Source of the DNA: Ceratodon purpureus
Taxonomy: Eukaryota; Streptophyta; Bryopsida; Pseudoditrichales; Ditrichaceae
Reading direction: 5' to 3'
Assembly: GCA_014871385.1 (NCBI GenBank)
Contig: CM026423.1
Span: 23,545,067-23,609,066, forward strand
DNA: 64,000 bases
The notes beneath the pieces were generated by a model. The model searched no databases. It worked only from the letters and a program-made list of their open reading frames with translations, and had not been told where the DNA came from. This document shows, piece after piece, positions 63,721 to 64,000 of the stretch. Each line of letters begins with the position of its first letter. The stretch's first letter is position 1. The translations under genes and the position numbers were made by a program.

Positions 63721-63787
63721 TCTATATGATTTTCTTTCTCCGGATTTCTACGGTTGTCACTAACCCAAGTCAGGTTGTAGAAAACGC

Positions 63788-64000
63788 ATGAATCCGAATT
63801 CGGAGCCGGAAGGAGTACGGAGGTCTAGTAGAAAGAAGAAGGGTGATCAGGAGACGGAAGCCAGACCATTCGTCACTACTAGATCAGAATTTATTGAAGA
63901 CACAGATCAAGAGATAGCTGGGACTTCCGGATCCGGAGGTCAGGGTGGGACAGTACCACCCGGGCCGGTGGCCGGAGGACCGGTAGCGGGTCTTCCTATG
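63788..64000 (+). CDS. Start of gag (polyprotein) of copy 2, runs off the window
   Basis: 71 codons open to the edge from ATG 63,788. Starts MNPNSEPEGVRRSSRKKKGD: a basic, then Gly/Pro-rich N terminus as in many plant Gypsy gag proteins. The position 68 bases after the PBS fits. Only the beginning is visible. Confidence 0.65.
   Translation, partial: MNPNSEPEGVRRSSRKKKGDQETEARPFVTTRSEFIEDTDQEIAGTSGSGGQGGTVPPGPVAGGPVAGLPM

Larger units (their letters stand above)
60180..64000 (+). mobile_element. ORF-bearing LTR retrotransposon, copy 2 (5' part)
   Basis: Begins TGTGGAAAGTGATTTCCACG directly after GAGGT inside copy 1's ORF. The LTR runs to about 63,693, followed by a PBS and the start of gag. 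The rest lies beyond the window, so the 3' LTR and TSD cannot be checked. CCGG is strikingly frequent (roughly 90 in 3.8 kb by hand count). Confidence 0.82.

Overview
The window looks like nuclear DNA of a streptophyte plant, most likely a non-seed plant such as a moss; the species cannot be fixed from sequence alone. The basis is three plant-type host genes (a plant Hsp110/Hsp70-15-class chaperone, a GT-AG-spliced short-chain dehydrogenase and a secreted GH31 alpha-glucosidase) and Ty3/Gypsy elements with plant-style primer-binding sites. There are no operons; most of the window is nested mobile DNA.

Layout. 1-5 kb: a decayed transposon-type gene (DUF7869-like, open at the left edge) broken by in-frame stops, with a scattered family of 20-bp palindromes in its intron and 3' flank. 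5.3-8.9 kb: a minisatellite, a MITE-like element flanked by TTAA, and microsatellites. 8.8-19.5 kb: the gene island, with Hsp110 (9.5-12.0, heat-shock-type promoter), SDR (14.65-15.87, three exons) and GH31 (16.46-19.48, minus strand, two exons). 20-21 kb: a (CATA)n array and an LTR fragment.

21,681-43,176: one 21.5-kb unit bounded by similar terminal inverted repeats and an exact 8-bp target duplication (hAT-like). It holds pieces of ordinary host genes (a DUF427-type plastid protein and a NECAP/DUF1681-type protein), arrays built around the palindrome TGCCGTTAACGGCA, an unknown Cys-rich gene split by a solo LTR (5-bp TSD), and a nested 11.7-kb inverted-repeat element (30,136-41,882). That inner element carries a broken transposase-like gene, a coiled-coil/RING-like gene and an unknown minus-strand gene, and is peppered with TGCTGNCAGCA.

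43.2-64 kb: a decayed hAT transposase, a Gypsy LTR remnant, and an LTR retrotransposon whose roughly 3.5-kb LTR contains its own 621-codon ORF. The first copy of that LTR is split by a very young full-length Gypsy element (46,122-58,594; LTRs differ at one visible base; TSD GGGGT; one 3463-codon gag-pol ORF with a 1200-residue C-terminal extension). It is then truncated by a second copy of the same LTR, which runs through a tRNA-type PBS into gag at the right edge.

The most notable pattern is that each mobile family here has its own short, mostly palindromic word at high density, in coding as well as non-coding sequence: ATTAAGGTGNNCACCTTAAT, TGCCGTTAACGGCA, TGCTGNCAGCA, AGTCGGCT and CCGG. 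Two retroelements also carry what looks like the same accessory protein module in different places (fused after integrase, or inside the LTR). Together these suggest family-specific DNA-recognition systems, by analogy with the VANC proteins of Arabidopsis VANDAL transposons. The repeats are seen directly; their function is inferred.
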